Source: a bacterium
GTDB taxonomy: Bacteria > Electryoneota > RPQS01
Length of the DNA stretch: 64,000 nucleotides
Reading direction: 5' to 3'
Assembly (NCBI GenBank): GCA_013360195.1
Contig: JABWCQ010000012.1
Span: forward strand, 1 to 64,000
In this document: positions 8,625 to 18,974 of the stretch, piece after piece
Numbering within the stretch: position 1 is the first letter of the stretch
Layout of the letters: each line of letters opens with the position of its first letter
Notes under the pieces: generated by a model
Database searches by the model: none
Told to the model about the DNA's origin: nothing
The model's input: the letters and a program-made list of their open reading frames with translations, nothing else
Made by a program: the position numbers and the translations under genes

Positions 8625-9132
8625 AGTTTGCATCCTTTATCGGGTCCTCTTCCCGTTAATGGTTGCTTCGGATAGTCCGAAAAAAAAGCCCCTGCCAGCG
8701 TAGCTGTCAGGGGTTACATATAATGGATAATATTGGTCAGATTAAGCGGGCAGTGATGCGCCTTCGGCGTAATGGTCGAAGATCGGTTAAAATGAATAAG
8801 AATGTTCCGGAATTTCATTTGTCAACTCGACTGCGATAACTTGGGTCATTAGCAAGTTACTGCAGGTATTGTAAACAATTTTCATTCCAACGGCAAGGCT
8901 CAAACGGGTCTTGGTGACCCATCCACAAAATCCGTCAAAATCTCAAGTCATTAGTTTTTAATGATACAGACCAGTCTTGTCAGATTATGGATATGTGGAT
9001 AAGGAGGCGTAAATTTAGATATATTAGTCCGTTTCGCCGTCTTTGTTGGTGCAATTAAGTATAATGGGTGCTTATTTCGTTTTAATAGTGGTTATTTTGG
9101 GCTGTCTGACGGCTTAGATGGCCACAAATTGC
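8625..9132. other. Long leader/intergenic region
   Basis: No gene was recognised. On the minus strand, TTGACA (8825-8820), an 18-nt spacer and TCTTAT (8801-8796) could be a promoter. A small GCC-GAA-GGC hairpin lies near 8760-8771. A strong terminator hairpin at 8689-8713 then follows before the cytochrome start at 8624. Confidence 0.4.
8680..8713 (-). terminator. Rho-independent terminator or leader attenuator
   Basis: On the minus strand CCCCTG-x-CAGC pairs with GCTG-x-CAGGGG around a 3-nt loop and is followed by eight Ts. It sits only about 56 nt upstream of the PKD cytochrome start and about 420 nt beyond the preceding gene. It could end the NapC/HTH transcript or act as a conditional terminator in the cytochrome leader. 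Confidence 0.7.
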
Positions 9133-9438
9133 CTACTGACCGGCAGCGCGATGTTCACGAACGAAGCGATTGATTTCGTCGCGTTCGAAAAGAATCACTT
9201 TGCGTGACAAACGCACGCATTTGAGACGGTCTTCCCGGACCCATCGCATAATAGTAGTACGATGAACACGTCCGAGCATTTCTGCAGCTTCGGAGAGGGT
9301 TAGGAGCCCTTGTGGTGAATCACTGTTCACTCTTGGGGCCATTACCCCGTCCGCACGGGTTGTCTTCACAACGCGTGTTCCTACGGTGGTCATGGGGTCT
9401 CCTTTCGCGGCAGTTTTTTTGTCTTTTTTGGAGTTCAT
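9133..9438 (-). CDS. Small HTH DNA-binding protein (excisionase/MerR-like, HTH_17 type)
   Basis: The 101-residue product starts at ATG 9438, overlapping the cytochrome stop as ATGA with GGAG 8 nt upstream. An internal ATG at 9393 has an even stronger AAAGGAG site and would give 86 residues. The C-terminal half is a winged-HTH of the excisionase family (LTLSEAAEMLG ... RTTIMRWVREDRLKCVRLSRKVILFERDEINRFV). Such proteins bind DNA and are not always phage-linked; no integrase is nearby. Coupling to a NapC-type cytochrome suggests a local regulator of respiration genes, but this is inference. The Lys/Thr-rich N-terminal ~45 residues look disordered. Confidence 0.75.
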   Translation of the reverse strand: MNSKKDKKTAAKGDPMTTVGTRVVKTTRADGVMAPRVNSDSPQGLLTLSEAAEMLGRVHRTTIMRWVREDRLKCVRLSRKVILFERDEINRFVREHRAAGQ

Positions 9439-11372
9439 TGGGCAGCTCCGATGGCTTCGAACCACCGCTTAAACAGTTGAGGGTTATGGGCAGAAGCGCT
9501 GCCATCCTTTTGCAGCAGGTCTGCCAATTGTTGGTATTGCCTATGTTTCTCGCTGCCAGGTTTGAAATTGGCGAGCGCGTTATGGATAGCTTTTGTCATA
9601 TTACGGGCGTCCGTCTGCCACTGAGTCAAGGTATCGCCAAATGCATTGTCGTGACAGCCGATGCATAGCGGAGCAACATCGCGAGAGACTTTGTTACCGG
9701 TCGCTTCATGGCAATCGGTGCAGGCGAACTCCAAATCCGCCTTGAAGGACGGCGCGGCACCGGCGAATTGCGGCACGTTTCCATTGAACACGTTGAGTTG
9801 AGTCGTGTGACAGGACTCACACTTAGCCTTACTATCTACGAGGGGCTGATGGTGACAACTGTTACAGTCATTTTTCGACATCAGCAGTTTTCCATGCGAC
9901 TCGGCTGCGACGGAGTGACAGGTTTCGCATTTCCCGACGGTGGCATGCTTACGGTGATCAAAGGTGTTGCCCCCGTGCATCACCACGGCATCGCCGGCGG
10001 CCGGGTGGCAGGAATTGCAAGACTGCGCGCCAGCAACTTCGGTTCCAACAATGCGCGCGGAGAGCAGTTCAATCATCTCCGGATTGTGCAATGGATTGCC
10101 GCGCCTGTACATATCGAGAGCCAGCCGCATCGTATCGCGCAAAGCCGTATCAAGCGAGGCGGCACGTGATTCCAGTTCCTTGATGCGGCGGTAAATCGGT
10201 TCGTCCCAGCGAGTCCACAATTTGTCATAGCCGGCATCGTGACACGGAGTGCAGACAGGGTCGGGGTGATTGCCATCCGACGAATGAATATCGCCGACGT
10301 GACAGGATTCACACTCCATGCCGGCCTTGGCCATTGAGGACGGACTGAGCGGAATTCCGGGCAGGTCCCCACGCCACACTCTCTCGATTGCATCATCCGG
10401 CTTGCCATGACACTGACTGCACGTGCGCTCGGCGCTGGCGAATGCGACAGCTTCCTTGCCATGCCGAATCTGAATATGGCAGGCGGTACACTCGACTTTG
10501 CGGTCGGTCACGTGCTTTTGATGCACGAACTCGACGTCGTTGTAGCGCTCGATGTGCTGCAGTTCGGCATGGCAGGAATTGCAGCGTTCACGCGGGACGA
10601 ATCCATCGCCTGCAACCTCACTCGCGTGGCAACTCGAGCAGTCGGCTTTACGCGCGAGCATTTCCGTATGGTCAAAGCTGGTGTCGGCTGCCATGACTCC
10701 TGTCGGCGGATTGTGGCAGTTGGTGCACGTCGCCAAGTCAGTCGGGAATCCCAAGGTGTCCGGTTTGAAGTGACAGAGGAAGCAGGCAGACTCGTTGACG
10801 GAAATATGCTCACCCTGAACAATGTTGGAGTGGCATGAGGTGCAGCGCAGCTGTTTGCCGCGCCGGAGTTCCTCGATGTGCGGCTTGTGATCGAATTTCA
10901 CGCCGCGGAAGTCTTCAGTGCTTTCGAGCAAGCGGGTATCATGACAGCCTGAACGAAGACAGGATCTGTCTTCAATTTCAGCCCACGGCTTAGAACGCTT
11001 ATACACGCCCGTGAAGTAATTGGCGACCATGGAGACGGCCAGAAATTTCGAATGCACCGTTCCTTCGAAGCCGGGAGGAATGTGACACTCGATGCAGGTC
11101 ACATTGGCATGAGTGGAGGTTTCCCACGCTTCGAAATAGGGTTCCATGACATGACAGGACTTGCAAAAGGAGGGCTGCGACGTCACTTTGACAAAGAACA
11201 GCAGCGAAAATGCCACGACGATGGAAGAGGCAAAGAGCACCAGCCCGATACGACGGGGGCCAAATGCCATCAAGCGCCTCCAACCCACCCCAAACAGCCA
11301 GAACGGGAGTTTAATAGTCTCCCAACAGGCTGCGAAAAACTCGTTAGCGAGCCATCTGAATTTGTTCATCAT
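9435..11372 (-). CDS. NapC/NirT-anchored giant multiheme cytochrome (17 CxxCH plus one CX4CH)
   Basis: The 645-residue form starts at the tandem ATGs 11372/11369; a GTG at 11405 is possible. A cytoplasmic N-terminus precedes one transmembrane helix (LVLFASSIVVAFSLLFF). It is followed directly by CKSCHVMEP and CIECHIPPG, the signature of NapC/NrfH quinol dehydrogenases. CLRSGCH then gives a CX4CH site, and fifteen further canonical CxxCH motifs follow. A non-haem helical insert (RRIKELESRAASLDTALRD) lies around residues 390-420, and a helical tail ends the protein. Family knowledge suggests it draws electrons from the quinol pool and relays them across the periplasm. Compared with ~200-residue NapC proteins, this is a fusion of the anchor to a long haem wire. 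Confidence 0.85.
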   Translation of the reverse strand: MMNKFRWLANEFFAACWETIKLPFWLFGVGWRRLMAFGPRRIGLVLFASSIVVAFSLLFFVKVTSQPSFCKSCHVMEPYFEAWETSTHANVTCIECHIPPGFEGTVHSKFLAVSMVANYFTGVYKRSKPWAEIEDRSCLRSGCHDTRLLESTEDFRGVKFDHKPHIEELRRGKQLRCTSCHSNIVQGEHISVNESACFLCHFKPDTLGFPTDLATCTNCHNPPTGVMAADTSFDHTEMLARKADCSSCHASEVAGDGFVPRERCNSCHAELQHIERYNDVEFVHQKHVTDRKVECTACHIQIRHGKEAVAFASAERTCSQCHGKPDDAIERVWRGDLPGIPLSPSSMAKAGMECESCHVGDIHSSDGNHPDPVCTPCHDAGYDKLWTRWDEPIYRRIKELESRAASLDTALRDTMRLALDMYRRGNPLHNPEMIELLSARIVGTEVAGAQSCNSCHPAAGDAVVMHGGNTFDHRKHATVGKCETCHSVAAESHGKLLMSKNDCNSCHHQPLVDSKAKCESCHTTQLNVFNGNVPQFAGAAPSFKADLEFACTDCHEATGNKVSRDVAPLCIGCHDNAFGDTLTQWQTDARNMTKAIHNALANFKPGSEKHRQYQQLADLLQKDGSASAHNPQLFKRWFEAIGAAQ

Positions 11373-11564
11373 CGGATACTTCTTTCGGTGGAAGGGTATT
11401 GCCACCCCACGATCGACCCAAGTCCATCGTTGAAGCAGATCTGGGATCGGGGACGCTGTAATCGCGCACGTCGGTGAGTTTGGGAGTGTGGTCGCAACAG
11501 CGGCGAACAGACGCGCAAGACTGAAAGGACTAATAGGTTATGCGGCAGTCCCGATTCCAGTTAC

Positions 11565-11593
11565 AATATCGGAAAGCAATCGGGAGCAGTCAA
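11565..11593 (-). promoter_or_regulatory. Sigma70-like promoter for the NapC cytochrome operon
   Basis: On the minus strand TTGACT (11593-11588), a 17-nt spacer and GATATT (11570-11565) form a good -35/-10 pair, giving a leader of roughly 185 nt. A TGTGACTTGG half-site at 11631-11640 lies upstream and resembles part of the palindrome described at 34371, 51971 and 56599. Confidence 0.5.
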
Positions 11594-11688
11594 GCATAAA
11601 TAATAGGTATCTGTCAGTTTGAGGCCGCTGTGTGACTTGGTCTCCTCCGTTTATGTCCAAAATAAACTAAAAATGAGGCAGAAATTGT

Positions 11689-12660
11689 CTAATTATAAGA
11701 GGAGGAATAGGTCCAGAATCCTCCTCTCGGGGGTATTATTGCGAAGCAGAGCAATGTGAAGAAGATGGTGTCGAGAACATGCTCAAAGTAGTGCGACGCA
11801 AGCAGGTAGTTGATAGACAGGCCGTCATGGGCGAAGTCGGGCTGCTGTGCGAGATTGTCAATCCCCGCCTGCAGAGGTATCAAAACTTGAATGGACAAGA
11901 GAGGAAGTGCGGCGAGCAAGAGCACCGCAATTCCTTTCGGTAAGTTCTGCGAACGACGGCTGGTTTCAGGCTGTGTACCGGCCAGCCACAAGGCGAGCGG
12001 CAGCGGAAAAAACACGAGAGGAAATGTGGCAAGTTCGCGGACGCTGTGGGCGAGATAACGTGGGTCCTCAAGCGAATGAAGCAGCTGATCCAGTGATGAA
12101 GTCAGAAGCCAAGCAAACAAGACTGCCGCGGCTGTTGTGATAAGAATGGGCCGCAAGCGGCGGCTGTTCCAAATCAGCGGGCGGCGAAAAAGAAGCAGAA
12201 CAGCCGAGATATAGAGCGGAATGAGAATCACCAGAGATAGTGTGCTGGGCAGATGCAGGAGATAGGAACCGCCCGGTTCGGAACGCACTTCACTTTGCTT
12301 CTGCAAGGTGAGATAGGCCAGAGTTTCATCGAAACCGAAGTATGAGAAGCTGAAGAGCAGACAAACGAGAGCGAAACCAACGGAGGACAGCAGCCAGCGC
12401 AGGCTGAGTGTTCGCTGTGCCGCGTTGGGTGTTAGCACACTGAACCATGCACAAAATAGAATCGCAATGACGGTCAAGGACGGGATGTGGCCTGCAAAGT
12501 GCGAGGCATAGAAGACCGTCTGCAGAAGTGTCAATGCACCGCTTTCGTGCACAATCGTGTTCCACAACCACGGTGAGCCGTGATACCAGGCCAGATAGAG
12601 GTAGCTTGTCACGTAGGTCGCGAGCGGCAGGCACAAGAGCCAGAGAGAGTTCGAGGTCAT
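11689..12660 (-). CDS. Polytopic membrane protein of unknown function
   Basis: The product has 323 residues from ATG 12660, which overlaps the stop of the glycosyltransferase gene as ATGA. About eight hydrophobic helices are visible (for example SLWLLCLPLATYVTSYLYLAWY, LTVIAILFCAWFSVL, LSLVILIPLYISAVLLLF, GIAVLLLAALPLLSIQVL). Charged or His-containing loops include HESGAL, FDETLAY and SHYFEHV. I recognise no family. Coupling to a GT39-like enzyme suggests a partner in lipid-linked sugar or envelope work, but the sequence alone does not show it. Confidence 0.65.
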   Translation of the reverse strand: MTSNSLWLLCLPLATYVTSYLYLAWYHGSPWLWNTIVHESGALTLLQTVFYASHFAGHIPSLTVIAILFCAWFSVLTPNAAQRTLSLRWLLSSVGFALVCLLFSFSYFGFDETLAYLTLQKQSEVRSEPGGSYLLHLPSTLSLVILIPLYISAVLLLFRRPLIWNSRRLRPILITTAAAVLFAWLLTSSLDQLLHSLEDPRYLAHSVRELATFPLVFFPLPLALWLAGTQPETSRRSQNLPKGIAVLLLAALPLLSIQVLIPLQAGIDNLAQQPDFAHDGLSINYLLASHYFEHVLDTIFFTLLCFAIIPPRGGFWTYSSSYN

Positions 12661-14081
12661 GGTTGACTTTCCTCCGAGCGAGTCCACCATGAGAGAGTAA
12701 TCGGAGAAACCCAGCTTACCGCATAGGGATTGACATCAGATTCGGGCGGATAGACGATTGAATCCGTCCTCCGCCAGTTTGCATTCAGTTCGGCGGCAAC
12801 GGCAGGCGAGTTGGACTCAGAATTGTAGGCCGAAACGCGAACGACTGTATTCACGGATTGCAGTTTGATATGCAAGGGTTCACCGGATTCAGATGCGGCG
12901 ATGCGTGAGTCCAATTCATCCGGGAGGTAGTTCTTCACACACTTTGCGATGTAATTGCGGTCAGCAAGAATGATGTCGGGACAATGCCCGGGCTCGGCAA
13001 GCACATCCGCGACACGATTCCACGGCTCCTTGTCGAGCTTAGTGTAATAGCTGTGAAGAGGAAACAGGGAGACGAGAAACAGCGCAACAGCAAGCGCGAT
13101 GCGGTGCCGCGGCTTCGATTCCGAGACGGCAAATCCAAGGAGCAAGAAGCATGTCAGAGCGGCGGGAGTCGCATAGCGAAAGACGAAGATTGGCGTCAAG
13201 AGAATAGAGGTCAGCCACGGCAGGAAGGCGAAGGCAATCGCGAAGAGTGTGGAGACTGAGATGCTCCAAACCGGAACGCTTTGGCGAGCAACACTTCGAT
13301 AGACTCCAATTACGAAGAAAAGTGCGAGAAGCCCTGCAAGGAGCGGGAAGCGAAAGAAGTGATATGGCACGGCGAACAGGGTGGCAACGGACGGTTCTTC
13401 AATCCAGAGCGCGACCTCTCCTCCGCCGGCTTTGGTGAGAAACCGTTCGCCGAATATCAACAGTTGCGGCAGGCAAAGCAGAAGAATTGCCACCAGCGGC
13501 CAGATTAGTTTGCGATACTCCATCGGTCCCTGTCTCGAGTGCAGCCACCAGAGAGCAAGAATCATTGGGAAGATGAACACTCCGAACGCGTGAGTGTAAA
13601 CGAGGGCTGCGACGCAAAGCACAAAGGCAACACGGTCAGACAGATTGCCTCGAGTTACCGAACGCAGAGCGTAGAGCGCACACATTGACGCGAGAAAGAG
13701 CATCAGCGCATATGGACGCGCATCCTGACTGATATGTATCATCGCGGGGTTGACGGCCATCAGCCATGCAGCCCACAAAGCAGCGGCGGGAGTGAACAGA
13801 AACAATGCAAGCCGGTAAAGCGCGCTTACCGAGGCCACTCCGAAGACAACCGAAATTGCACGGAGGCCGGATTCGGAAAGACCTGTAACCGAAGTGAACA
13901 GCTTTTCGAGCAATAGAAAGAGCGGCCCCTGCGTCGCGTCCGCAGTAATGCCGCTCCAACCTTTTTTCATCAAACCCAATGTGTGCTGTTCATCGAGCCA
14001 GAGGCTCTCGTCACCCAGCCCGTACAGCCGCAATGAAAGCGCGACCAGCAAGGCAGCTATATACCATTGTCTATGATTCAA
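12657..14081 (-). CDS. GT39-like membrane glycosyltransferase (PMT/ArnT superfamily)
   Basis: The 474-residue product has about ten transmembrane helices. The first periplasmic loop carries the acidic motif DESLWLDE, and a conserved [11 protein letters not shown] segment follows near residue 120. Both are hallmarks of the GT-C dolichyl-/polyprenyl-phosphate sugar transferases (PMT_2, ArnT). The enzyme would move a sugar from a polyprenyl-phosphate donor to a protein or lipid on the periplasmic face; the acceptor is unknown. The C-terminal ~130 residues are soluble. The start is a TTG at 14081 overlapping the aldolase gene by 11 bp, since no ATG allows the first helix and acidic motif to be kept. 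Confidence 0.75.
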   Translation of the reverse strand: MNHRQWYIAALLVALSLRLYGLGDESLWLDEQHTLGLMKKGWSGITADATQGPLFLLLEKLFTSVTGLSESGLRAISVVFGVASVSALYRLALFLFTPAAALWAAWLMAVNPAMIHISQDARPYALMLFLASMCALYALRSVTRGNLSDRVAFVLCVAALVYTHAFGVFIFPMILALWWLHSRQGPMEYRKLIWPLVAILLLCLPQLLIFGERFLTKAGGGEVALWIEEPSVATLFAVPYHFFRFPLLAGLLALFFVIGVYRSVARQSVPVWSISVSTLFAIAFAFLPWLTSILLTPIFVFRYATPAALTCFLLLGFAVSESKPRHRIALAVALFLVSLFPLHSYYTKLDKEPWNRVADVLAEPGHCPDIILADRNYIAKCVKNYLPDELDSRIAASESGEPLHIKLQSVNTVVRVSAYNSESNSPAVAAELNANWRRTDSIVYPPESDVNPYAVSWVSPITLSWWTRSEESQP

Positions 14082-15099
14082 TCGCCTTGCGAATCAGTTT
14101 GGCGGCTTCGATGCACTGAGACGTTGTGACATCGCGGTGGGTCACGAGACGGATGGTACGGGGTGCGAAATCGAAGAAGCGCACGCCGATCCGCTCCGCC
14201 TTTGAGACTATGGTCTTTGCGTCGGGTGCCGGAGTCTTGATATCAAGAATGATGATATTCGTCTGCACATTGGAGGGATTGAGATCAATGAGCGCAGATT
14301 CGGACAGCAATTCGGCGAGTTTCCGCGCATTTGCATGGTCGTTGTGCAACTGTTCCATGTGATACTCCAGCGCATGGAGACAGGCAGCGGCAAGGATGCC
14401 CGATTGACGCATGGCTCCTCCAAGCATCCGGCGATATCGCGATGCTCGCTTTATCAGTTCAGAATTCCCCACAAGAATCGAACCGGCAGGACAGCCCAGT
14501 CCCTTGGAGAAACAGGCAGAGATCAAATCAAACGGATCCGCCAACTCGGCCAGCGGCATGCCGGAAGCTACTGACGCATTCCAGATTCGCGCACCGTCGC
14601 AATACGAGTGAATCCGCCGTTCCCTGGCAGTACTGCAGATTCGCCTGAGTTCAGGTTGCGGGAAAATAGTTCCGCCTGAGCGGTTGTGTGTATTCTCAAC
14701 GGATACGACTGTGGTCGGCGGATTCACGTCGAAATCAAAGCCTTTGATGTTCGCAATAAATTCTTCGACAGTAAATCTGCCGTTTTCGCCGACCTGCTGC
14801 AGCTGCACCGAGGAGTTAGCCGGGATTCCGCCCGCCTCATACAGAACGATGTGTGCATCCTTAGTCACAATGACTTCATCGCCCGGACGCGTCAGAGTTC
14901 GAATGGCACATTGATTGGCCATCGTGCTGGTCGGAAAAAACAGCGCGGCTTCCTTGCCGAATAGCTCAGCAACACGTTCCTGCAGAAGGTTTGTGGTCGG
15001 GTCTTCGCCGAACTGGTCGTCACCGACTTCAGCTGAGGCCATGGCCTGCCGCATGGCGGCTGTCGGTTTGGTGATTGTATCGGAGCGGAGGTCTATCAT
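14071..15099 (-). CDS. ltaE: Low-specificity L-threonine aldolase
   Basis: The 342-residue PLP enzyme starts at ATG 15099, one base past the metH stop; the longer frame reads into metH and was rejected. Family features are [13 protein letters not shown] at the N-terminus, the [12 protein letters not shown] segment (PLP-binding Asp and Arg), and [13 protein letters not shown], where the Lys is the Schiff-base residue. It splits threonine or allo-threonine to glycine and acetaldehyde. Placement behind methionine synthase is consistent with feeding glycine into one-carbon metabolism. Length and motifs are normal for the family. Confidence 0.92.
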   Translation of the reverse strand: MIDLRSDTITKPTAAMRQAMASAEVGDDQFGEDPTTNLLQERVAELFGKEAALFFPTSTMANQCAIRTLTRPGDEVIVTKDAHIVLYEAGGIPANSSVQLQQVGENGRFTVEEFIANIKGFDFDVNPPTTVVSVENTHNRSGGTIFPQPELRRICSTARERRIHSYCDGARIWNASVASGMPLAELADPFDLISACFSKGLGCPAGSILVGNSELIKRASRYRRMLGGAMRQSGILAAACLHALEYHMEQLHNDHANARKLAELLSESALIDLNPSNVQTNIIILDIKTPAPDAKTIVSKAERIGVRFFDFAPRTIRLVTHRDVTTSQCIEAAKLIRKAIES

Positions 15100-15100
15100 T

Positions 15101-18100
15101 TCAGTCTTGATTTGAGGCAAGCAGCCGTTTGGCTTCCTGCAGCGAGAGTCCCTTGCGGTGCGCGTAGTCCTGCACCTGGTCATCGGCGATTTTACCGATA
15201 CCGAAGTATTTTGATTCCGGATGAGAAATATAAAAGCCGGAAACGGATGATGCCGGGAGCATGGCAAAGTGCTCGGTCAGAGTGATGCCGGCATTTTGCT
15301 CCGCCTGAAGTAAATCAAACAGAGTGCGTTTCTCGGAATGCTCCGGGCAGGCGGGATAGCCGGGTGCGGGGCGAATCCCGCGATAGGATTCTTTGATGAG
15401 CTCGTCATTGGTCAAACTCTCGTCCGGAGCGTAGCCCCAGAATTCCTTGCGCACCCGCTCATGCAGGTGCTCGGCAAAGGCTTCCGCGAGTCTGTCGGCG
15501 AGAGCTTTGACGAGAATTGCGCGATAGTCATCGTGGTTTTTCTCAAAATCTGCGACGAGCTGATTCAGTTCGCCGCCGGAGGTGACCGCAAAGCCGCCCA
15601 TATAGTCGGCTATACCTGAGTCCTTCGGCGCAATGAAATCCGCCAGGGAGAGATTCGGCGACGCGGAATCCTTTTTCATTTGCTGACGAAGCATATGGAA
15701 CGTCGTGAGAATTCTTTTGCGCGTGTCGTCCGTGTAGATTTCGACGGAATCGCCGACGCTGTTAGCCGGGAAAATTCCGAATACTGCATGCGCTTTGAGT
15801 CTGCGATGAGCGAGAATATCCGTCAACATTTCCTGCGCATCGCGGAACAGGGAGCGAGCGCTTTCGCCGACCACTTTGTCATCAAGAATTGCAGGATACC
15901 TGCCGGAGAGTTCCCAAGCCTGAAAGAACGGAGTCCAATCCATCCGCTCCACGAGTCTTTCGAGCGGATAGTCGCGCAGGACGGTCAGGCCAAGTTGATT
16001 GGGTTTTACGACGTCGTCGAAATTCAGTTTCGCGCGGTTTGCTCTTGCTTCTTCAATAGCGGCAAGTTTTTGCGCTCCGGATTGCTGCGCACGAATTGCG
16101 CGGACTTTTTCGTAATCCGCTGCAATATCACGGACGAATTCCTCGCGAAGCTGTTTGCTAATCAGACTTGTTGCAACACCAACCGCGCGGGAGGCGTCGA
16201 GGACATGAACCGTCGGACCGGAGTATTTCGGACTAATCTTTACGGCGGTGTGAACGCGAGACGTCGTCGCGCCTCCGATTAGAAGCGGTGTATTCATATG
16301 CAGGCGTTCCATTTCGGAAGCCACGAAGGACATTTCCTCAAGTGACGGTGTAATCAGACCGCTCAGTCCGATTAAGTCAACCCGTTCCTTGCCGGCTGTT
16401 TCGAGGATTTTCGAGCAGGGCACCATAACTCCGAGGTCAATGACTTCAAAGCCGTTGCATTGCAGCACCACACCGACGATGTTCTTGCCGATGTCATGGA
16501 CATCTCCTTTCACCGTGGCAAGAAGAATCCGGCCTTTACTCGAACTCTCGCCGGCCTTTTTGGACGCTTCAATATAGGGAATCAGATAGGCGACAGCCTT
16601 CTTCATGACGCGAGCACTCTTGACGACCTGCGGAAGGAACATCTTACCCGCCCCGAAGAGGTCGCCGACTCGATTCATGCCTGCCATGAGCGGTCCCTCG
16701 ATTACCTCAATGGGCTCGGCGAAGATCTGCCGCGCGGCTTCGGTATCTTCGATAATGAAATCGTCAATACCTTCGACCAGCGCGTGCTTGAGCCGCTCGT
16801 GAACATCGTGCTTGCGCCATTCGAGTTCGACTGTTTTATCCTTCGCCTTTCCTTTTACAGTCGCCGCAAATTCGAGGAGACGCTCGGTAGCGTCCGCACG
16901 GCGATTCATCACCACGTCCTCGACACGCTCAAGGAGTTGCGGTTCGATGTCGTCGTAAATCGGAAGTGCGCCCGCATTAACAATGGCCATGTCCATACCG
17001 GCATGGATGGCATGGTAGAGAAAGACGGCGTGAATGGCTTCACGAACCGGGTTGTTGCCCCGGAAGGAAAAGGAGACGTTGCTCAATCCGCCGCTGATGC
17101 GGACATGAGGGCACCTGGACTTGATTTGCCGCGTCGCTTCGAAAAATTGTACGGCGTAATCATTATGCTCTTCGATACCGGTGGCAATGGCGAAGATGTT
17201 CGGGTCGATGATGATATCCTGAGGAAGAAAACCCGCCTGCTCCATCAGAAGTCTGTATGCCCGTTCGGCAATCGCGACGCGGCGTTCGACGGTATCTGCC
17301 TGTCCCTGCTCGTCAAAACACATGACTATTACGGCGGCGCCGTAACGCTTGCATAACTTCGCCTGACGAAGAAACTCGGCTTCACCTTCCTTCATGCTGA
17401 TTGAATTGACGACGGGTTTACCCTGAATGCACTTCAGACCGGATTCGATGACCGACCACTTGGATGAGTCGATAACGAACGGCACACGGGCAATGGAGGG
17501 CTCAGTCGCTATCAGGTTCAGGAAGCGCACCATGGCCGCCTCTGAATCGAGCAGACCTTCGTCCATGTTTATGTCAATCATCTGCGCGCCGCTTTCGACC
17601 TGCTGCCTTGCAACTTCAATGGCAGTTTCGTAGTTGCCATCGAGAATCAGTTTGGCAAAGCGCGCCGAGCCTGTAACATTAGTGCGTTCACCGATGTTGA
17701 CGAAGCCGCTTTCTTCCCCAATGGTCAGCGGTTCGAGACCGGAGACACGCAAGCGCGCGGGCAAGTGAACGATTTTGCGCGGAGAGTGCAGCTTTGCCGC
17801 ATTCGCAATTGCGGAGATATGCCCGGGCTGTGTTCCGCAGCAGCCACCGGCGATGTTGAGTAATCCTGCCTGCGCAAATCCGCCCATGACTTTGGCCATA
17901 TGCTCCGGCGTGTCGTCGTACTCGCCAAACTCGTTGGGCAGACCGGCGTTGGGATGAAGACTCACGTAACAATCCGCAACACGCGAAAGTTCCTGCAAGT
18001 AGGGCAACATGGTCTCTGCCCCAAGCGCGCAATTCAATCCGACGGCAAAAGGTTTCGCATGACTGATGGAATTCCAGAATGCCTCGGTGGTTTGTCCGGA

Positions 18101-18784
18101 AAGAGTGCGGCCGCTGGCATCCGTGATCGTGCCTGAGACGATCAGAGGAACGCGCTCGCCGAGGGAGTCGAAGACGTTTTCAACAGCGAAGATGGCGGCC
18201 TTGGCGTTTAACGTGTCAAAGGACGTTTCAATCAAGAGGAGGTCCGCCCCGCCCTGCATCAATCCGCGCGCGCATGCTTCGTAAACCGTAACCATCTGAT
18301 CGAAGTTCAGGTCGCGGTAGCCGGGATCGTTCACATTTGGTGAAAGCGAAAGGGTCTTGTTGGTGGGGCCGATGCTTCCGGCAATGAAACGTGGCCGCGA
18401 CGGCTCCCGAAGCTCGAATTCATCGGCTGCTGCCCGCGCAACCTGAGCGGCGGCAAGGTTTATTTCTTCTGCGAACTCCTCCATGCCATAGTCTGCAAGA
18501 GACGGCGCATTGGCCGTGAAGCTATTGGTCGAAACAATGTCGGCATCAGCTTCGAAGTAGAGGGCATGCAGTTTCTTGATTAGCTCAGGTTTGGTCAGGA
18601 CAAGCAAGTCGTTGTTGCCCTTCAGGTCGCGCGGCCATTCGGCAAAGCGCGCACCCCGGTAATCAGCCTCAGTCAAGCCATGACGCTGAATCAGGGTGCC
18701 CATTGCGCCGTCCAATACGAGGATTCGTTGCGTAATGAGTTTGTGCAGTGCTTCGATGCGGGAGGCGCGGGTCCAGACTGTCAT
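15101..18784 (-). CDS. metH: Cobalamin-dependent methionine synthase
   Basis: This is a full-length, 1227-residue four-module enzyme that transfers methyl from 5-methyltetrahydrofolate to homocysteine. The homocysteine module shows [10 protein letters not shown] and zinc ligands in GLNCALGAE and GGCCGTQ. The pterin module shows [11 protein letters not shown]. The cap/B12 module shows [19 protein letters not shown], with the lower-ligand His in DVHDIG. The reactivation module ends with [12 protein letters not shown], the AdoMet-binding signature. No truncation is seen. No cobalamin riboswitch is apparent in the short leader. It heads an operon with threonine aldolase and two membrane proteins. 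The ribosome site ahead of ATG 18784 is weak. Confidence 0.97.
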   Translation of the reverse strand: MTVWTRASRIEALHKLITQRILVLDGAMGTLIQRHGLTEADYRGARFAEWPRDLKGNNDLLVLTKPELIKKLHALYFEADADIVSTNSFTANAPSLADYGMEEFAEEINLAAAQVARAAADEFELREPSRPRFIAGSIGPTNKTLSLSPNVNDPGYRDLNFDQMVTVYEACARGLMQGGADLLLIETSFDTLNAKAAIFAVENVFDSLGERVPLIVSGTITDASGRTLSGQTTEAFWNSISHAKPFAVGLNCALGAETMLPYLQELSRVADCYVSLHPNAGLPNEFGEYDDTPEHMAKVMGGFAQAGLLNIAGGCCGTQPGHISAIANAAKLHSPRKIVHLPARLRVSGLEPLTIGEESGFVNIGERTNVTGSARFAKLILDGNYETAIEVARQQVESGAQMIDINMDEGLLDSEAAMVRFLNLIATEPSIARVPFVIDSSKWSVIESGLKCIQGKPVVNSISMKEGEAEFLRQAKLCKRYGAAVIVMCFDEQGQADTVERRVAIAERAYRLLMEQAGFLPQDIIIDPNIFAIATGIEEHNDYAVQFFEATRQIKSRCPHVRISGGLSNVSFSFRGNNPVREAIHAVFLYHAIHAGMDMAIVNAGALPIYDDIEPQLLERVEDVVMNRRADATERLLEFAATVKGKAKDKTVELEWRKHDVHERLKHALVEGIDDFIIEDTEAARQIFAEPIEVIEGPLMAGMNRVGDLFGAGKMFLPQVVKSARVMKKAVAYLIPYIEASKKAGESSSKGRILLATVKGDVHDIGKNIVGVVLQCNGFEVIDLGVMVPCSKILETAGKERVDLIGLSGLITPSLEEMSFVASEMERLHMNTPLLIGGATTSRVHTAVKISPKYSGPTVHVLDASRAVGVATSLISKQLREEFVRDIAADYEKVRAIRAQQSGAQKLAAIEEARANRAKLNFDDVVKPNQLGLTVLRDYPLERLVERMDWTPFFQAWELSGRYPAILDDKVVGESARSLFRDAQEMLTDILAHRRLKAHAVFGIFPANSVGDSVEIYTDDTRKRILTTFHMLRQQMKKDSASPNLSLADFIAPKDSGIADYMGGFAVTSGGELNQLVADFEKNHDDYRAILVKALADRLAEAFAEHLHERVRKEFWGYAPDESLTNDELIKESYRGIRPAPGYPACPEHSEKRTLFDLLQAEQNAGITLTEHFAMLPASSVSGFYISHPESKYFGIGKIADDQVQDYAHRKGLSLQEAKRLLASNQD

Positions 18785-18859
18785 GTCAGTGAAGGATGTA
18801 TTCCTTTGTAATTTATACGGTTAGGAAAAACGAAGGAGGTTTCGCGTTCTTGTTCTCAT

Positions 18860-18865
18860 ATTATA
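18860..18865 (-). promoter_or_regulatory. Candidate -10 element of the metH promoter
   Basis: A perfect TATAAT is present on the minus strand about 76 nt before the metH ATG. The expected -35 position reads CTGCAA, which is a poor match, so the assignment is tentative. Confidence 0.4.
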
Positions 18866-18921
18866 CGAAATCTCCGCATGCTTTGCAGTATGTAACATGC
18901 ACCGGGATTTATGAATGGAAA

Positions 18922-18951
18922 GCCCCCGCCCGGCTTGCGCCGAACGGGGGC
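18922..18951 (-). terminator. Terminator of the T9SS protein gene
   Basis: GCCCCCG pairs with CGGGGGC and an inner GGC-TTGC-GCC stem stacks inside it. It lies 24 nt beyond the stop codon at 18975 and is followed on the minus strand by a short TTTCC tract. Confidence 0.6.
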
Positions 18952-18974
18952 CTTCTGCCTGAGGGAGCAGTTGA

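Noticed and set aside
9133-9438. Prophage remnant based on the excisionase-like HTH
   Set aside because: No integrase, attachment repeats or phage structural genes are nearby, and the gene overlaps a cytochrome gene.
16460-17356. 298-residue open frame opposite metH
   Set aside because: metH is intact on the other strand with all family motifs; the frame is a high-GC shadow.
18785-18921. Cobalamin riboswitch ahead of metH
   Set aside because: The leader is only about 80-130 nt and no B12-box-like segment or extended stem system was seen.
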